The notes beneath the pieces were generated by a model. The model worked only from the letters and a program-made list of their open reading frames with translations, made no database searches and had not been told where the DNA came from. Source: Clostridia bacterium (GTDB taxonomy: Bacteria; Bacillota; Clostridia; Oscillospirales; CAG-272). From it: 64,000 bases of DNA. The position numbers and the translations under genes were made by a program. The stretch lies in contig JAFTOI010000034.1 in NCBI GenBank assembly GCA_017463865.1, positions 1 through 64,000 on the forward strand. Direction: 5' to 3'. Shown here in pieces: positions 28,402 through 37,504 of the stretch. The first letter of the stretch is position 1. Every line of letters begins with the position of its first letter.

Positions 28402-29220
28402 ATGTACCGCTGTGACAGCCATATGCACACCCATCTTTCCTTCGACGGACACCCTGCCGCGACCGTCGAGGCCATCTGCCAGACTGCGCTTGCGCGGGGG
28501 CTGGATGAGATCACCATCACCGACCACTGCGACATCAACGGCGAGGTAGAGGCCATCTATGCGCACTATGAGATGGAGCAGGCACGGGCGGAGCTGATGG
28601 CGGCGCGCGAGGCGTATGCCGGCCGGTTGATCGTCAACTGGGGGGTGGAGCTGGGGCAGCCGCACCAGTATCCCCGGGAGGCGGCGGCGCTGATCGAGGC
28701 GGGCGGGTTTGACTTCGTGCTCGGCTCGCTGCACAATCTGACCGGCGTGCCTGATTTCAGCTTTCTGTGCTATGACGAGATGCCCGACGCGCTGATGCAT
28801 CAGTTGTTCAGCCGCGCGCTGGACGAGGCGGTGCAGGTCGTGCGCTTTCCGGGGATCCATGCGCTGGCGCACCTGACCTACCCCCTGCGCTACATGGCGA
28901 AGGCGGGGCGCAGCTTTGATCTGACGCCGCATATCCCTGCCATCGAGGGGCTGTTTGCCGAGATGATCGCGCGCGGCGTTGACCTCGAGGTCAATTTCTC
29001 GACCCTGCGTACCGGGCTTGGCTTCGCGATGCCCGACGAGCCTGTGCTGCGGCTCTGGATGGCGGCGGGAAGGGAGCGCGTGACGCTGGGCTCGGATGCG
29101 CACAATCCGGCCGATGTGGCCGGCGGGCTTGATGATGCGCTGGCACTCCTGCGCCGGTGCGGCATCACGAAAACTGTTACTTATCGCGGTGGTGTGCCGC
29201 ATGTCCATTCCATTGATTGA
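28402..29220 (+). CDS. PHP-domain histidinol-phosphatase-like protein
   Basis: The 272-residue protein has the PHP metal motifs in order: DSHMHTHLSFDGH (5-17), ITDHCD (38-43), GVELGQ (75-80), GSLHN (113-117), HLTYPLRY in the middle and GSDAHNPADV (230-239). This matches HisK-type histidinol phosphatases, which make L-histidinol in Gram-positives. No his genes are adjacent, and related PHP phosphatases act on other sugar phosphates, so the substrate is not certain. Start after GAAGGAGC. Confidence 0.82.
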   Translation: MYRCDSHMHTHLSFDGHPAATVEAICQTALARGLDEITITDHCDINGEVEAIYAHYEMEQARAELMAAREAYAGRLIVNWGVELGQPHQYPREAAALIEAGGFDFVLGSLHNLTGVPDFSFLCYDEMPDALMHQLFSRALDEAVQVVRFPGIHALAHLTYPLRYMAKAGRSFDLTPHIPAIEGLFAEMIARGVDLEVNFSTLRTGLGFAMPDEPVLRLWMAAGRERVTLGSDAHNPADVAGGLDDALALLRRCGITKTVTYRGGVPHVHSID

Positions 29221-29238
29221 AGAAAGGATTGAATAGAC

Positions 29239-30849
29239 GTGGATCTGACCAATTTCAGCCTGCTGTACCCCGATGCGGAGTCCCAGCGCCGGCGCTACAG
29301 CGGCGAGGATCGTCCTGACATCTCGGCTGAGGTCATCGAGCAGCTGGCGCTGGGCGAGATGATCGACCTCAAGAACAGCGACCTCTCCGAGTATTTTACC
29401 GCCGATCCGGCGGTCATCCATTATCGTGCTGAGACCTTTGCCGATATGCTGGCGCATGAGGAGCTGATCACGATGCTCAACGACCTGATGCCCGTGCTGG
29501 GCGACGTGATGGAGCTGCGCCGTCTGGAGGCGGACAGCGGCGACACCGAGTCGTATCTGCTCAGCATCACCGAGATCGAGCTGTATATCTCCAGCATTGA
29601 GATCCTGCACCGTACGCTGCGCGATCTGCGTCCGCAGCTGAAAAGTGCGGCCTTCGGAACGCTGGCTGACCGCATCATTGAGTTGGCTGACAGCGAGTAT
29701 TACGGCAACCTCAACAAGAAGCTGAACGAGCTGACCTCCCGTGTCCGCGAGATCAAGAGTGTGACGGTGGGCGTCAACCTTGACGCACAGCTGCGGCCGA
29801 AAAACGCGGGTGTGTTGTCGATCAACAATGAGCCGTTCAAGTCGGGCGATGTGCTGGAGAAAATCCTGCGCCTTGACTTCAAGAACGACGATTACACCTG
29901 CATCGCCAGTCTGGTCCCCTTCGGCAAAAAGCAGTCGGAGGATCAGAAGGTGGCGCTGGGGCTGGCTTTTAATTCGGCCATCAACGAGGTCTACAAGTCC
30001 TCGCTGCGCTCTTGGAAGAAGATCGTGCAGAGCTATGTGCTCGAGAACACCGATTTCCTGCTCAATCTTATGCCTGAGATCGAGCTGCTGGTCAAGGGCA
30101 CCCGTTTGATGCAGGCGTTGACGGCGCGGGGGTGCAAGCTTTGCATGCCGACCATCCTGCCGGCGGAGGAGCGTGGGTTCCGCGCGTGGGGGATCTACAA
30201 TCCTGCCGTTGCCCTCAAGGTCGAGGACGAGATTGTGACGAACGACCTGATTTTCGACGAGAATGCGACTATCTACATCCTCTCCGGCCCGAACCGCGGC
30301 GGCAAGTCGGTCATCACCTGCGCGCTGGGGCTGGCACAGGCGATGATGCAGCTGGGGCTATATGTGCCAGCTGAGCGGGCCGAGCTGTCGCCCTGCGATG
30401 CGATCTTCACGCACTTCCCGAGCATCACGACCGATACCATCGACCATGGCCGTCTTGGTGAGGAGTGTGTGCGGCTCAACGATATTTTCGATCGGCTTAC
30501 CGACCGGAGCCTTGTTTTGCTTGATGAGTCGCTGTCCTCGACCGGCTCCTTCGAGGGCGCGGCCATCGCGACCGAGGTGCTGGCGGGCCTCAGCCGCGCG
30601 CGCTGCCGCTGTCTCTTCTCGACCCATCTGCATGAGCTGGCGGCCGAGATCGACGGCATCAACGCCCGCACGGTCGAGTTCGGCGGCGGGAAGATCGACA
30701 CGCTGGTGGCCGGTATCGAGGAGGGAAAGCGCTCCTTTAAGATCAAGCGCGCTAAGCCCGACGGCAAGAGCTACGCCCGCGACATCGCGGCCAAGTACGG
30801 GCTGTCCTATGAAAACATCATTCGCAAGATCGACGCGAAAAACGCATAA
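29239..30849 (+). CDS. MutS-family ATPase lacking the mismatch-recognition domain
   Basis: A 536-residue protein with GTG start behind AGAAAGGAT. The C-terminal third has the MutS ABC-ATPase: SGPNRGGKS (Walker A, about 351-359), DTIDHGRLGEECVRLNDIF signature region, SLVLLDESLSSTGSFEGA (Walker B and following loop, about 424-441) and STHLHELA (H-loop). The N-terminal part resembles the MutS lever/core helices, but the FxE-containing mismatch-binding domain is absent. It is therefore closer to MutS-like proteins such as MutS2 relatives than to repair MutS, but there is no Smr domain either. Role unknown. It is in a string with PHP, Lrp and aminotransferase genes. Confidence 0.82.
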   Translation: MDLTNFSLLYPDAESQRRRYSGEDRPDISAEVIEQLALGEMIDLKNSDLSEYFTADPAVIHYRAETFADMLAHEELITMLNDLMPVLGDVMELRRLEADSGDTESYLLSITEIELYISSIEILHRTLRDLRPQLKSAAFGTLADRIIELADSEYYGNLNKKLNELTSRVREIKSVTVGVNLDAQLRPKNAGVLSINNEPFKSGDVLEKILRLDFKNDDYTCIASLVPFGKKQSEDQKVALGLAFNSAINEVYKSSLRSWKKIVQSYVLENTDFLLNLMPEIELLVKGTRLMQALTARGCKLCMPTILPAEERGFRAWGIYNPAVALKVEDEIVTNDLIFDENATIYILSGPNRGGKSVITCALGLAQAMMQLGLYVPAERAELSPCDAIFTHFPSITTDTIDHGRLGEECVRLNDIFDRLTDRSLVLLDESLSSTGSFEGAAIATEVLAGLSRARCRCLFSTHLHELAAEIDGINARTVEFGGGKIDTLVAGIEEGKRSFKIKRAKPDGKSYARDIAAKYGLSYENIIRKIDAKNA

Positions 30850-30860
30850 AGGAGAACAAT

Positions 30861-31337
30861 ATGGATAAGATCTTGAAAATGCTCGAGGATGATGCCACCC
30901 TCACCCCTGAGCAGATCGCACTGATGTGCGAAAAGGAGGTCGGCGAAATCCGCGATCTCATCAAAAAATACGAGGCTGACGGTGTCATCCTCGGCTACAA
31001 GACCATCATCGACTGGGACAAGACCGACCGCGAGTATGTCAGCGCGCTGATCGAGCTGAAGGTGCTTCCCCAGCGCGACCGCGGCTTTGACAAGGTCGCC
31101 GAGAAGATCTACAACTACCCCGAGGTGCAGAGCGTCTACCTGATGTCGGGCAGCTTTGATCTGGCTGTTTTTATCGAGGGAAAGACCATGCGCGAGGTGG
31201 CGTATTTTGTTGCCCAGAAGTTAGCGCCGCTGGAGTACATTCAGGCAACGGCGACCCACTTTATCCTGCGCAAGTACAAGGATAAGGGTGTCGTTTACGG
31301 GAATGTCGAGGTCGACGAAAGAGGGAATATCATTTGA
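30861..31337 (+). CDS. Lrp/AsnC-family transcriptional regulator
   Basis: The 158-residue protein has an N-terminal winged helix (LTPEQIALMCEKEVGEIRDL, about 14-33) and a C-terminal RAM ligand-binding domain (VYLMSGSFDLAVFIEG, about 91-106). Lrp proteins sense amino acids and regulate their metabolism. Its stop overlaps the start of an aminotransferase gene (TGATG, 31335-31339), so the two are translationally coupled and probably functionally linked. Start follows AAAGGAGAAC. Confidence 0.9.
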   Translation: MDKILKMLEDDATLTPEQIALMCEKEVGEIRDLIKKYEADGVILGYKTIIDWDKTDREYVSALIELKVLPQRDRGFDKVAEKIYNYPEVQSVYLMSGSFDLAVFIEGKTMREVAYFVAQKLAPLEYIQATATHFILRKYKDKGVVYGNVEVDERGNII

Positions 31338-32503
31338 TGGACTACGCAAACCTACTCTCCCAGACGGTGCAGCAGATCAAGCCGTCCGGGATCCGCAAAT
31401 TCTTTGATCTGCTGGAAAATGTGCAGGATGTGGTTGCGCTGACCGTTGGTCAGCCTGACTTTGCGACCCCCTGGCACATCCGCGAGGCCGGCATTGCCAG
31501 CCTTGAACAGGGCAAGACCTACTACACCTCCAATGCCGGTACGATAGATCTCCGCCGGGCCATTGCCGAGTATCTCGAGCGCCGATTTGCGCTGACCTAT
31601 GCGCCCGAGAAGGAGATCATCGTCACGGTGGGCGGCAGCGAGGCCATCGACCTGACTATGCGCGCGCTGATCGAGCCGGGGGACGAGGTCATTGTGCCCA
31701 CGCCCAGCTTTGTCTGCTACGGCCCGCTGGTCGAGATGTGCCACGGGGTGCCGGTCTACCTTGAGACCAAGGCGAAGGACAACTTCAAGCTGACGGCAGA
31801 CGATCTTCGCGCGGCCATCACGCCGAAGACCAAGCTGCTGGTGCTTCCGTTTCCGAACAATCCCACCGGTGCGATCATGACGCGCGAGGATCTTGAGGCC
31901 ATTGCCGCCGTTCTGCGCGGGACAAACGTGCTGGTCCTCTCGGATGAGATCTACGCCGAGCTGACCTATGGCCGCCGCCATGTGTCGATCGCCAACATCG
32001 ACGGCATGGCAGAGCGGACGATCCTCGCCAGCGGCTTCTCAAAGGCTTACGCCATGACCGGTTGGCGCCTTGGCTACATCGCGGCGCCTGCGCCGCTGGC
32101 CAAGCAGATGCTGAAGATCCACCAGTTTGCTGTGATGTGCGCGCCGACGACCAGCCAGTTCGCGGCTATCGAGGCCATGCGCAACGGCGATGAGGACATC
32201 GAATACATGGCGGAGGAGTACAATCGTCGCCGCCGCTACATCGTCAAGGGACTGCGCGAGATTGGGCTCGAGTGCTTCGAGCCGGAGGGGGCTTTTTATG
32301 TGTTCCCCAAGATCGCTGGCTTTGGCCTGGGCAGCGACGAGTTCTGCGAGCGTCTGCTGAACGAGGGCAAGGTGGCCATTGTCCCCGGCACGGCCTTCGG
32401 CCCGGGCGGTGAGGGCTTTGCCCGCATCTCCTACGCCTATTCGGTCAAGCATATCACCGAGGCGCTGGCGCGGATGGAGAAGTTCATCGCGGGCCTGCGC
32501 TGA
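31337..32503 (+). CDS. Class I/II PLP-dependent aminotransferase
   Basis: The 388-residue protein starts at ATG 31337, overlapping the Lrp stop. Family motifs are GQPDFATP (about 38-45), YTSNAGTIDLRRAI (about 63-76), VTVGGSEAIDL (about 97-107), LPFPNNPTGA (about 174-183), LSDEIYAEL (about 204-212) and ASGFSKAYAMTGWRLGY (about 235-251) with the PLP lysine. It is in the AspC/PatA fold type I subgroup. Aspartate, aromatic or N-acetyl-diaminopimelate substrates are all possible; coupling to Lrp argues for amino-acid-dependent expression. Confidence 0.9.
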   Translation: MDYANLLSQTVQQIKPSGIRKFFDLLENVQDVVALTVGQPDFATPWHIREAGIASLEQGKTYYTSNAGTIDLRRAIAEYLERRFALTYAPEKEIIVTVGGSEAIDLTMRALIEPGDEVIVPTPSFVCYGPLVEMCHGVPVYLETKAKDNFKLTADDLRAAITPKTKLLVLPFPNNPTGAIMTREDLEAIAAVLRGTNVLVLSDEIYAELTYGRRHVSIANIDGMAERTILASGFSKAYAMTGWRLGYIAAPAPLAKQMLKIHQFAVMCAPTTSQFAAIEAMRNGDEDIEYMAEEYNRRRRYIVKGLREIGLECFEPEGAFYVFPKIAGFGLGSDEFCERLLNEGKVAIVPGTAFGPGGEGFARISYAYSVKHITEALARMEKFIAGLR

Positions 32504-32531
32504 CCACTTTAGATAAAAGGAAGAAAGATAC

Positions 32532-35054
32532 ATGAAGAAGCTGCTTGTCGTCGACGGAAACAGTATCCTCAACCGCGCGTTTTACGGTGTCCGCATGCTG
32601 ACCACTCATGACGGTCTCTGCACCAACGCCGTCTATGGGATGATCACCATCCTCACCCGGCACATCGAGATGAGCGGGCCTGACGCCTGTGCCATTGCTT
32701 TCGACCGCAAGGCGCCGACCTTCCGTCACAAGCAGTACGCCGGCTACAAGGCCAACCGCAAGGGGATGCCTGAGGAGCTTGCTCAGCAGCTGCCCTATGC
32801 CAAGGAGGCGGCGGCGTTGCTGGGGTTCCGTGTGCTGGAGCTGGACGGCTACGAGGCGGACGATATTCTCGGCACGCTGGCGTCCCGCGCACGCGCGGCC
32901 GGCGTGGCCTGTGATATCCTCACCGGCGACCGCGACTCGCTGCAGCTGATCGATGAGCCGGGGCAGACCCGCGTGCTGCTGGCGACCAATCAGGACACGC
33001 TCGTGTTTGACACGGCGGCATTCGTTGAGAAATACGGCGTCCGCCCCGATCAGTTTGTCGACGTCAAGGCGCTGATGGGGGATGCGTCGGACAATATCCC
33101 CGGCGTGGCCGGCATCGGTGAGAAGACGGCGCTGAAGCTGATCGCGGAGTACGGCTCGCTGGACGCGCTCTATGCGGCGCTCGAGGAGGCTGACCTGACC
33201 AAGTCGGTCAAGACCAAGCTGATGCAGGGGCGGGACAGTGCGATCCTATCGCGGGAGTTGGCGCAGATCTGCTGTGAGGCGCCCATCGAGGCTGAGATCA
33301 CGGATCTGGCTTACACCGGGATGGATCGCGACGGCTGCCGAGATCTGTTTGAGAAGCTGGAGTTCCATGCGCTGATGAAGCGCTTTGATCTGTCGCCCAG
33401 CGACAAGGCGGGTGGGCGCAAGCCGCTTGCGGCTTGCGCGGTGTCGATCGAGACGCTGATGGCGCTGGATCCGGCGCAGCCGGCGGCGGTGGCCTGCCTG
33501 CCCGAGCAGGAGCAGGTGGCGCTCTGCACCGGCGAGGCGCTGTATACCGTCCCGGTGCGTGAGGCGGGGCCGCTGTTTGCTGATTCTGCACGCCGGCTGA
33601 TCTGCTGGGACTGGAAGACGCAGCGCCATCTGCTGGCTGACTTTGGGGTGGATTTTGCGCATTGTGTGCATGATGTGATGCTCACCGCCTATGTGCTTGA
33701 TTCAGCCGACAGCTACGGTATCCCGCGCCTGGTCAACCGTTACCTCGAGGAGGAGTACACCGAGGCGATCGCCGATGTGCAGTATGCGGCGGCGCTCTAT
33801 CCCCTGCTTGACGCCCGTCTGCGCGAGAACGATGAAGCCAAGCTGATGTATGAGATCGAGCTGCCCACGGCTCGCGTGCTGGCTGATATGGAGGCGTTCG
33901 GTTTCAAGGTCGACTGCGACGGCTTGCGCCAGTTCGGCGAGGCGCTGACCAAGTGTGAGGCGGAATTTGCCGAGCGCATCTACACACTGGCCGGCACGAC
34001 CTTCAACATCAACTCGCCCAAGCAGTTGGGGGAGGTGCTCTTCGATCGGCTCGGCCTGCCGGCGGGGAAGAAGACCAAGACCGGCTACTCGACCAATGCC
34101 GAGACGCTGGAGAGGCTGAGGCCCTTCCATCCGATCATCGAGGATATCCTCGACTATCGCCAGGTCGCCAAGCTGCGGGCTACCTATGTCGACGGCCTGC
34201 TGCGTGTGGCGGATGAGAAGAGCAGGGTACACACCTCCTTCAACCAGACCGGCACCGCGACGGGGCGGCTCTCCTCGCTGGAGCCGAATCTGCAGAATAT
34301 CCCGATCCGCACGGCGCTGGGCCGGGAGCTGCGGAGGTTCTTTGTCCCTGAGAATGAGGACTACGTTCTGCTTGACGCCGACTATTCGCAGATCGAGCTG
34401 CGTCTGCTGGCTGACATCTCGGGTGACGAGACGATGATCGGTGCGTTTGCCGGCGGCGAGGATATCCACACGGCCACTGCCTGCACGGTCTTCGGTGTGG
34501 AGCCGGAGGCGGTTACCCTCGAGCTGCGCAAGCGGGCCAAGGCGGTCAATTTCGGTATCGTCTACGGCATTGGCGACTTCTCGCTGGCGGAGGATCTTGG
34601 TATCCCGCGCGCGCAGGCCAAGCGCTATATCGAGGACTACCTCGCGGCTTATCCGAAGATCGACGCATATCTCAAGGATATCGTCAAGACCGCCTATGAG
34701 CAGGGGTATGTGACCACCATCTTCGGCCGTCGCCGCTACATTCCGGAGCTGGCAGGGCAGAACAAGAATCTGCGCAGCTTCGGGGAGCGTGTGGCGATGA
34801 ACAGCCCCATTCAGGGCAGTGCGGCCGATATTATCAAGATCGCGATGGTGCGGGTCGATGAGCGGCTTCGCGCACTTGGGCTGGATGCACGTCTGATTTT
34901 GCAGGTGCATGACGAGCTGATCGTCGAAGCGCACCGCGACTGCGCCGACGAGGCGCTGGCTGTTCTGCGTGAGGAGATGGAAAACGCTGTGGCGCTCAAG
35001 GTGCCGCTCGATGTGGACGCCAAGATGGGCGAGAACTGGTTCGCCTGCAAATAA
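32532..35054 (+). CDS. polA: DNA polymerase I
   Basis: The 840-residue enzyme removes RNA primers and fills gaps. Residues 1 to about 290 are the 5'-3' exonuclease/FEN domain (DGNSILNRAFYG; ELDGYEADDILGTLA; LMGDASDNIPGV). Residues about 300-450 are a degenerate 3'-5' exonuclease domain: the metal-binding DxE and NxxxYD motifs are missing, so proofreading is unlikely, as in Bacillus Pol I. The polymerase domain has motif A DADYSQIELRLLA, motif B RKRAKAVNFGIVYG and motif C QVHDELIVEA. Start after AAAAGGAAG; terminator directly follows. Confidence 0.97.
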   Translation: MKKLLVVDGNSILNRAFYGVRMLTTHDGLCTNAVYGMITILTRHIEMSGPDACAIAFDRKAPTFRHKQYAGYKANRKGMPEELAQQLPYAKEAAALLGFRVLELDGYEADDILGTLASRARAAGVACDILTGDRDSLQLIDEPGQTRVLLATNQDTLVFDTAAFVEKYGVRPDQFVDVKALMGDASDNIPGVAGIGEKTALKLIAEYGSLDALYAALEEADLTKSVKTKLMQGRDSAILSRELAQICCEAPIEAEITDLAYTGMDRDGCRDLFEKLEFHALMKRFDLSPSDKAGGRKPLAACAVSIETLMALDPAQPAAVACLPEQEQVALCTGEALYTVPVREAGPLFADSARRLICWDWKTQRHLLADFGVDFAHCVHDVMLTAYVLDSADSYGIPRLVNRYLEEEYTEAIADVQYAAALYPLLDARLRENDEAKLMYEIELPTARVLADMEAFGFKVDCDGLRQFGEALTKCEAEFAERIYTLAGTTFNINSPKQLGEVLFDRLGLPAGKKTKTGYSTNAETLERLRPFHPIIEDILDYRQVAKLRATYVDGLLRVADEKSRVHTSFNQTGTATGRLSSLEPNLQNIPIRTALGRELRRFFVPENEDYVLLDADYSQIELRLLADISGDETMIGAFAGGEDIHTATACTVFGVEPEAVTLELRKRAKAVNFGIVYGIGDFSLAEDLGIPRAQAKRYIEDYLAAYPKIDAYLKDIVKTAYEQGYVTTIFGRRRYIPELAGQNKNLRSFGERVAMNSPIQGSAADIIKIAMVRVDERLRALGLDARLILQVHDELIVEAHRDCADEALAVLREEMENAVALKVPLDVDAKMGENWFACK

Positions 35055-35094
35055 AAAATCACCGCCACGCGCATGTGCGCGCGGCGGTAATTTT
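35055..35094. terminator. Bidirectional intrinsic terminator after polA
   Basis: AAAAT..ACCGCC.CGCGCA pairs with TGCGCG.GGCGGT..ATTTT across 35055-35094, with A and T tails on both sides. It serves polA and the convergent WYL gene. Confidence 0.85.
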
Positions 35095-35665
35095 ATTCGG
35101 GCTCTTCTTCGTCGAGTCCGCGGTGGTTTTCGATGGTGCGCTCGGCAATGGCGACGAGCTTCTCGCGCAGCCAGGCTGGGGAGAGGATGCGCACCTTGCC
35201 CTCGATCATCAGGATTGCGCTGAGAAAGAGGTCGACGTGGCTGAACTCGCACAGATACTGGCCGCTGCCCTGATCGGCGATGATGAAGCGGTCGAGCGCC
35301 ATTCGGGCGAGCTTGTCGGGAATGTGCAGGGTCGCGGTGAAGGGGATCTGCAGCTGGACGTAGTGCGGGTGTGCGGCGTCGATCGGCTCTTCGGCCATGG
35401 ACAGCTGCGTGTCGAGCAGGTCGGTGTAGTCGCTCTCGCTGGCGTTTCTAATATAAATAGGAAGAGAAAAGTCCTCGCTGTAGCAGAAGCCGCGCCGTTC
35501 GGCGGAATAGCTCAAGGGCGCGCCGAGCTCCTCACGCAGATAGCGGAGGTCGCGCTGGCCCTGCCGATGTGAGATGCCGAAGCGCTCGCAGAGACGCTGG
35601 GCGTTGGGGTAGCGGAAGGCTTTGATCTGCTCATGCAGCCATTGGATGCGCGTGTAGGCGTTCAT
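35093..35665 (-). CDS. HTH/WYL-type transcriptional regulator
   Basis: The ATG at 35665 overlaps the stop of the upstream gene as ATGA (35662-35665). The 190-residue protein has an N-terminal helix-turn-helix (AQRLCERFGISHRQGQRDLR, about 22-41) followed by PLSYSAERRGFCYSEDF and a C-terminal WYL-like domain fragment (CEFSHVDLFLSAILMIEGKVRILSPAWLREKL). It is shorter than typical WYL regulators (about 310). Ligand and targets are unknown; coupling suggests it works with the membrane protein encoded before it. Confidence 0.75.
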   Translation of the reverse strand: MNAYTRIQWLHEQIKAFRYPNAQRLCERFGISHRQGQRDLRYLREELGAPLSYSAERRGFCYSEDFSLPIYIRNASESDYTDLLDTQLSMAEEPIDAAHPHYVQLQIPFTATLHIPDKLARMALDRFIIADQGSGQYLCEFSHVDLFLSAILMIEGKVRILSPAWLREKLVAIAERTIENHRGLDEEEPE

Positions 35666-36537
35666 TCTGCTGTCTCGCTTTCGTCGGAGGCGGTGTTGTC
35701 GGATGCGGGGGCGGGGGAGAGTTGTTCGCGGGTAATGTCGAAGGTGCGGGCGATGAAGTAGAGCCACAGTGCGGTGATGGCGGCGAAGACGTCGGCGTAG
35801 TCAGTCAGCGACGGTACGGATGCGCAGGCGATCATGCCGGGGAGGCCGCCGATCCCGCAGAGGAGGACAGCACAGAAATGGAAGAGCAGGGCCAGGCGGG
35901 GCTGGTGGCGATCAAGCAGCATGCGCAGCTCCTGCAGGAGGGCCAGCATAGCGGCAATCAGCGCCAGCATGACGGTGACCTTGGTCGGCTCGTTCATGGG
36001 GTGGGTGAAGTCAAAGTAAACCTTGGCCAGCGTGGCGACGGACCAGATGACCGGGAAGAAGCCGAGCAGCACACGCCAGCCAGCCTTGCGGCAGGCGGGG
36101 GAAAGTGCGGTGAAAAAATAGCCGGCGGAGAGGAGACCACAGAAGATGGTCAGCAGGTGCAGGACCAGATCGCGGCGATAGGCGTTGAAGTTGTTGGGCA
36201 TGAAGCCATTGGTGAAGTAGGCGATGGCGTTCCGGCCGGCGAAAAAAAGGAAGATGAAGCCGCAGAGCGAAACGGCGAAGACTGCGGCCGTTGAATAAGC
36301 GGGCAGGGCGGGGCGCATGGAATTGCGGGGGAGGAAGATCAGGGATGTGGCTGCCCAGATCAGCGAAAGGATCAGCACGGCATCGGCGATGGTCGGCAAG
36401 GGGGAGCTGTAACTGAAATAGTGCAGGTCGGCATCGTAAGCGAAGAGATAGCAGATCAACCGCAGGGCGATGCAGACGACGGACAGGATGGTCAGAGAAT
36501 TGGTATAAATTTTCAGCTTGGCGTGGATCGGATTCAT
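35662..36537 (-). CDS. Polytopic membrane protein, unknown
   Basis: The 291-residue protein has seven or eight hydrophobic segments with short loops and an acidic C-terminus (SDNTASDESETAE). No family was recognised. Its stop overlaps the start of the WYL-type regulator gene (ATGA), indicating coupled translation. The A/T-rich region after 36540 holds its likely promoter (TATAAT-like on the minus strand near 36575), but no clean -35 was found. Confidence 0.7.
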   Translation of the reverse strand: MNPIHAKLKIYTNSLTILSVVCIALRLICYLFAYDADLHYFSYSSPLPTIADAVLILSLIWAATSLIFLPRNSMRPALPAYSTAAVFAVSLCGFIFLFFAGRNAIAYFTNGFMPNNFNAYRRDLVLHLLTIFCGLLSAGYFFTALSPACRKAGWRVLLGFFPVIWSVATLAKVYFDFTHPMNEPTKVTVMLALIAAMLALLQELRMLLDRHQPRLALLFHFCAVLLCGIGGLPGMIACASVPSLTDYADVFAAITALWLYFIARTFDITREQLSPAPASDNTASDESETAE

Positions 36538-36733
36538 GTTGGATAGCCCTTCTTGTTTGTTTTCTTCTATTATAATATAATGTTGTGAACAAATTGTAAC
36601 GAAGAGGGCCGATTTGCACAGTTTTTCCGAAAAAAGATTTGCGTAGGAAGGAATTGTGCAGTATATACAAAAATATGGCGAAATATTCGTGGAATATTCT
36701 ATAAGAATTTTTCACGAAAATTTGAAAAAAAGC

Positions 36734-36762
36734 TTGCAATTTCCCTCGGTCTGGTGTATAAT
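36734..36762 (+). promoter_or_regulatory. Promoter of the S10-spc-alpha operon
   Basis: TTGCAA (36734-36739) and TATAAT (36757-36762), spacer 17 bp. It gives a transcript with about 300 nt of untranslated leader before rpsJ. The 195 bp before it (36540-36733) are A/T rich and hold no gene. Confidence 0.75.
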
Positions 36763-36768
36763 AATAAA

Positions 36769-37073
36769 GCTTGATGTGCGATGAAGCGAGAGGTTGCCGT
36801 GAAAGACAAAGTAACGGGTAATTTTCGTGGAGTATGTCCGTGTCAACCGGGCGAAAGCAAACCAACGGCACTGGCCGCAGGGTTTCTGCTCTTGCCTTTC
36901 CCGGAGCCGCCGAAGCAATGATGCTGCGGTGAATCCGGTTTTTGTAGGGCAAGGGTTGAAACGCACGGCTGAGTGTTGAAGAGGTTCCGCCCCATTTTAG
37001 AACGTTGCGGCAGACGCGGCCCCAAAAGGGTTCAGGCCATGCGGCGACGGATTAAGAAAAGGAGGCAAAACAA
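36769..37073 (+). ncRNA. Structured 5' leader of the S10 operon (candidate r-protein leader)
   Basis: About 305 nt separate the predicted transcription start from rpsJ. The RNA can fold extensively: GTTTC (36882-36886) and CTTGCC (36891-36896) pair with GGCAAG (36948-36953) and GAAAC (36958-36962), enclosing a hairpin of CCGC..GCA/TGC..GCGG near 36908-36929. A GCGAGAGGTTGCCG segment near the 5' end resembles the starts of clostridial S10 leaders. Autoregulation by L4 or another r-protein is inferred, not shown. Confidence 0.5.
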
Positions 37074-37385
37074 ATGGCAGTCAAAGAGAAGATCCGCGTA
37101 AGACTGAAGAGCTACGATCACACGCTGATCGACACCGCAGCTGAGAAGATTGTGGAGACCGCTAAGCGCAACGGCGCGACCGTATCCGGTCCTGTCCCGC
37201 TGCCGACTGAGAAGGAGATCGTCACGATTCTCCGCGCAGTCCACAAGTACAAGGACAGCCGCGAGCAGTTCGAGATGCGCACCCACAAGCGTCTGATCGA
37301 CATCATCAAGCCGTCGGCGAAGACCGCTGAGGCGCTGATGGCAGTCGAGCTCCCTGCTGGCGTTGAGATGGAAATCAAGCTCTGA
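37074..37385 (+). CDS. rpsJ: 30S ribosomal protein S10
   Basis: The 103-residue S10 (also the NusE partner of NusB in antitermination) has the typical [13 protein letters not shown] start and the [12 protein letters not shown] strand. It opens the S10-spc-alpha super-operon; str-operon genes (rpsL, rpsG, fusA, tuf) are not upstream. Start after AAAAGGAGGC. Confidence 0.98.
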   Translation: MAVKEKIRVRLKSYDHTLIDTAAEKIVETAKRNGATVSGPVPLPTEKEIVTILRAVHKYKDSREQFEMRTHKRLIDIIKPSAKTAEALMAVELPAGVEMEIKL

Positions 37386-37441
37386 TCGACGCAGATCAAA
37401 CCAAGCTCTCCGGCGATGATGGCAAGCCGGAATCCAGGTCA

Positions 37442-37484
37442 TGTTGACAGTTCGCTGCTGACTGCGAAAATTCAAACCTGTCAA
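37442..37484 (+). promoter_or_regulatory. Nested hairpin in rpsJ-rplC spacer
   Basis: GTTGACAG (37442-37449) pairs with CTGTCAAC (37477-37484), and inside it TTCGC (37450-37454) pairs with GCGAA (37463-37467). The 119-bp gap is unusually long for this operon. No T tract follows, so it is not an intrinsic terminator; an RNA-processing or r-protein binding site is possible. Confidence 0.4.
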
Positions 37485-37504
37485 CCAATAATCATGGAGG
37501 AAAA

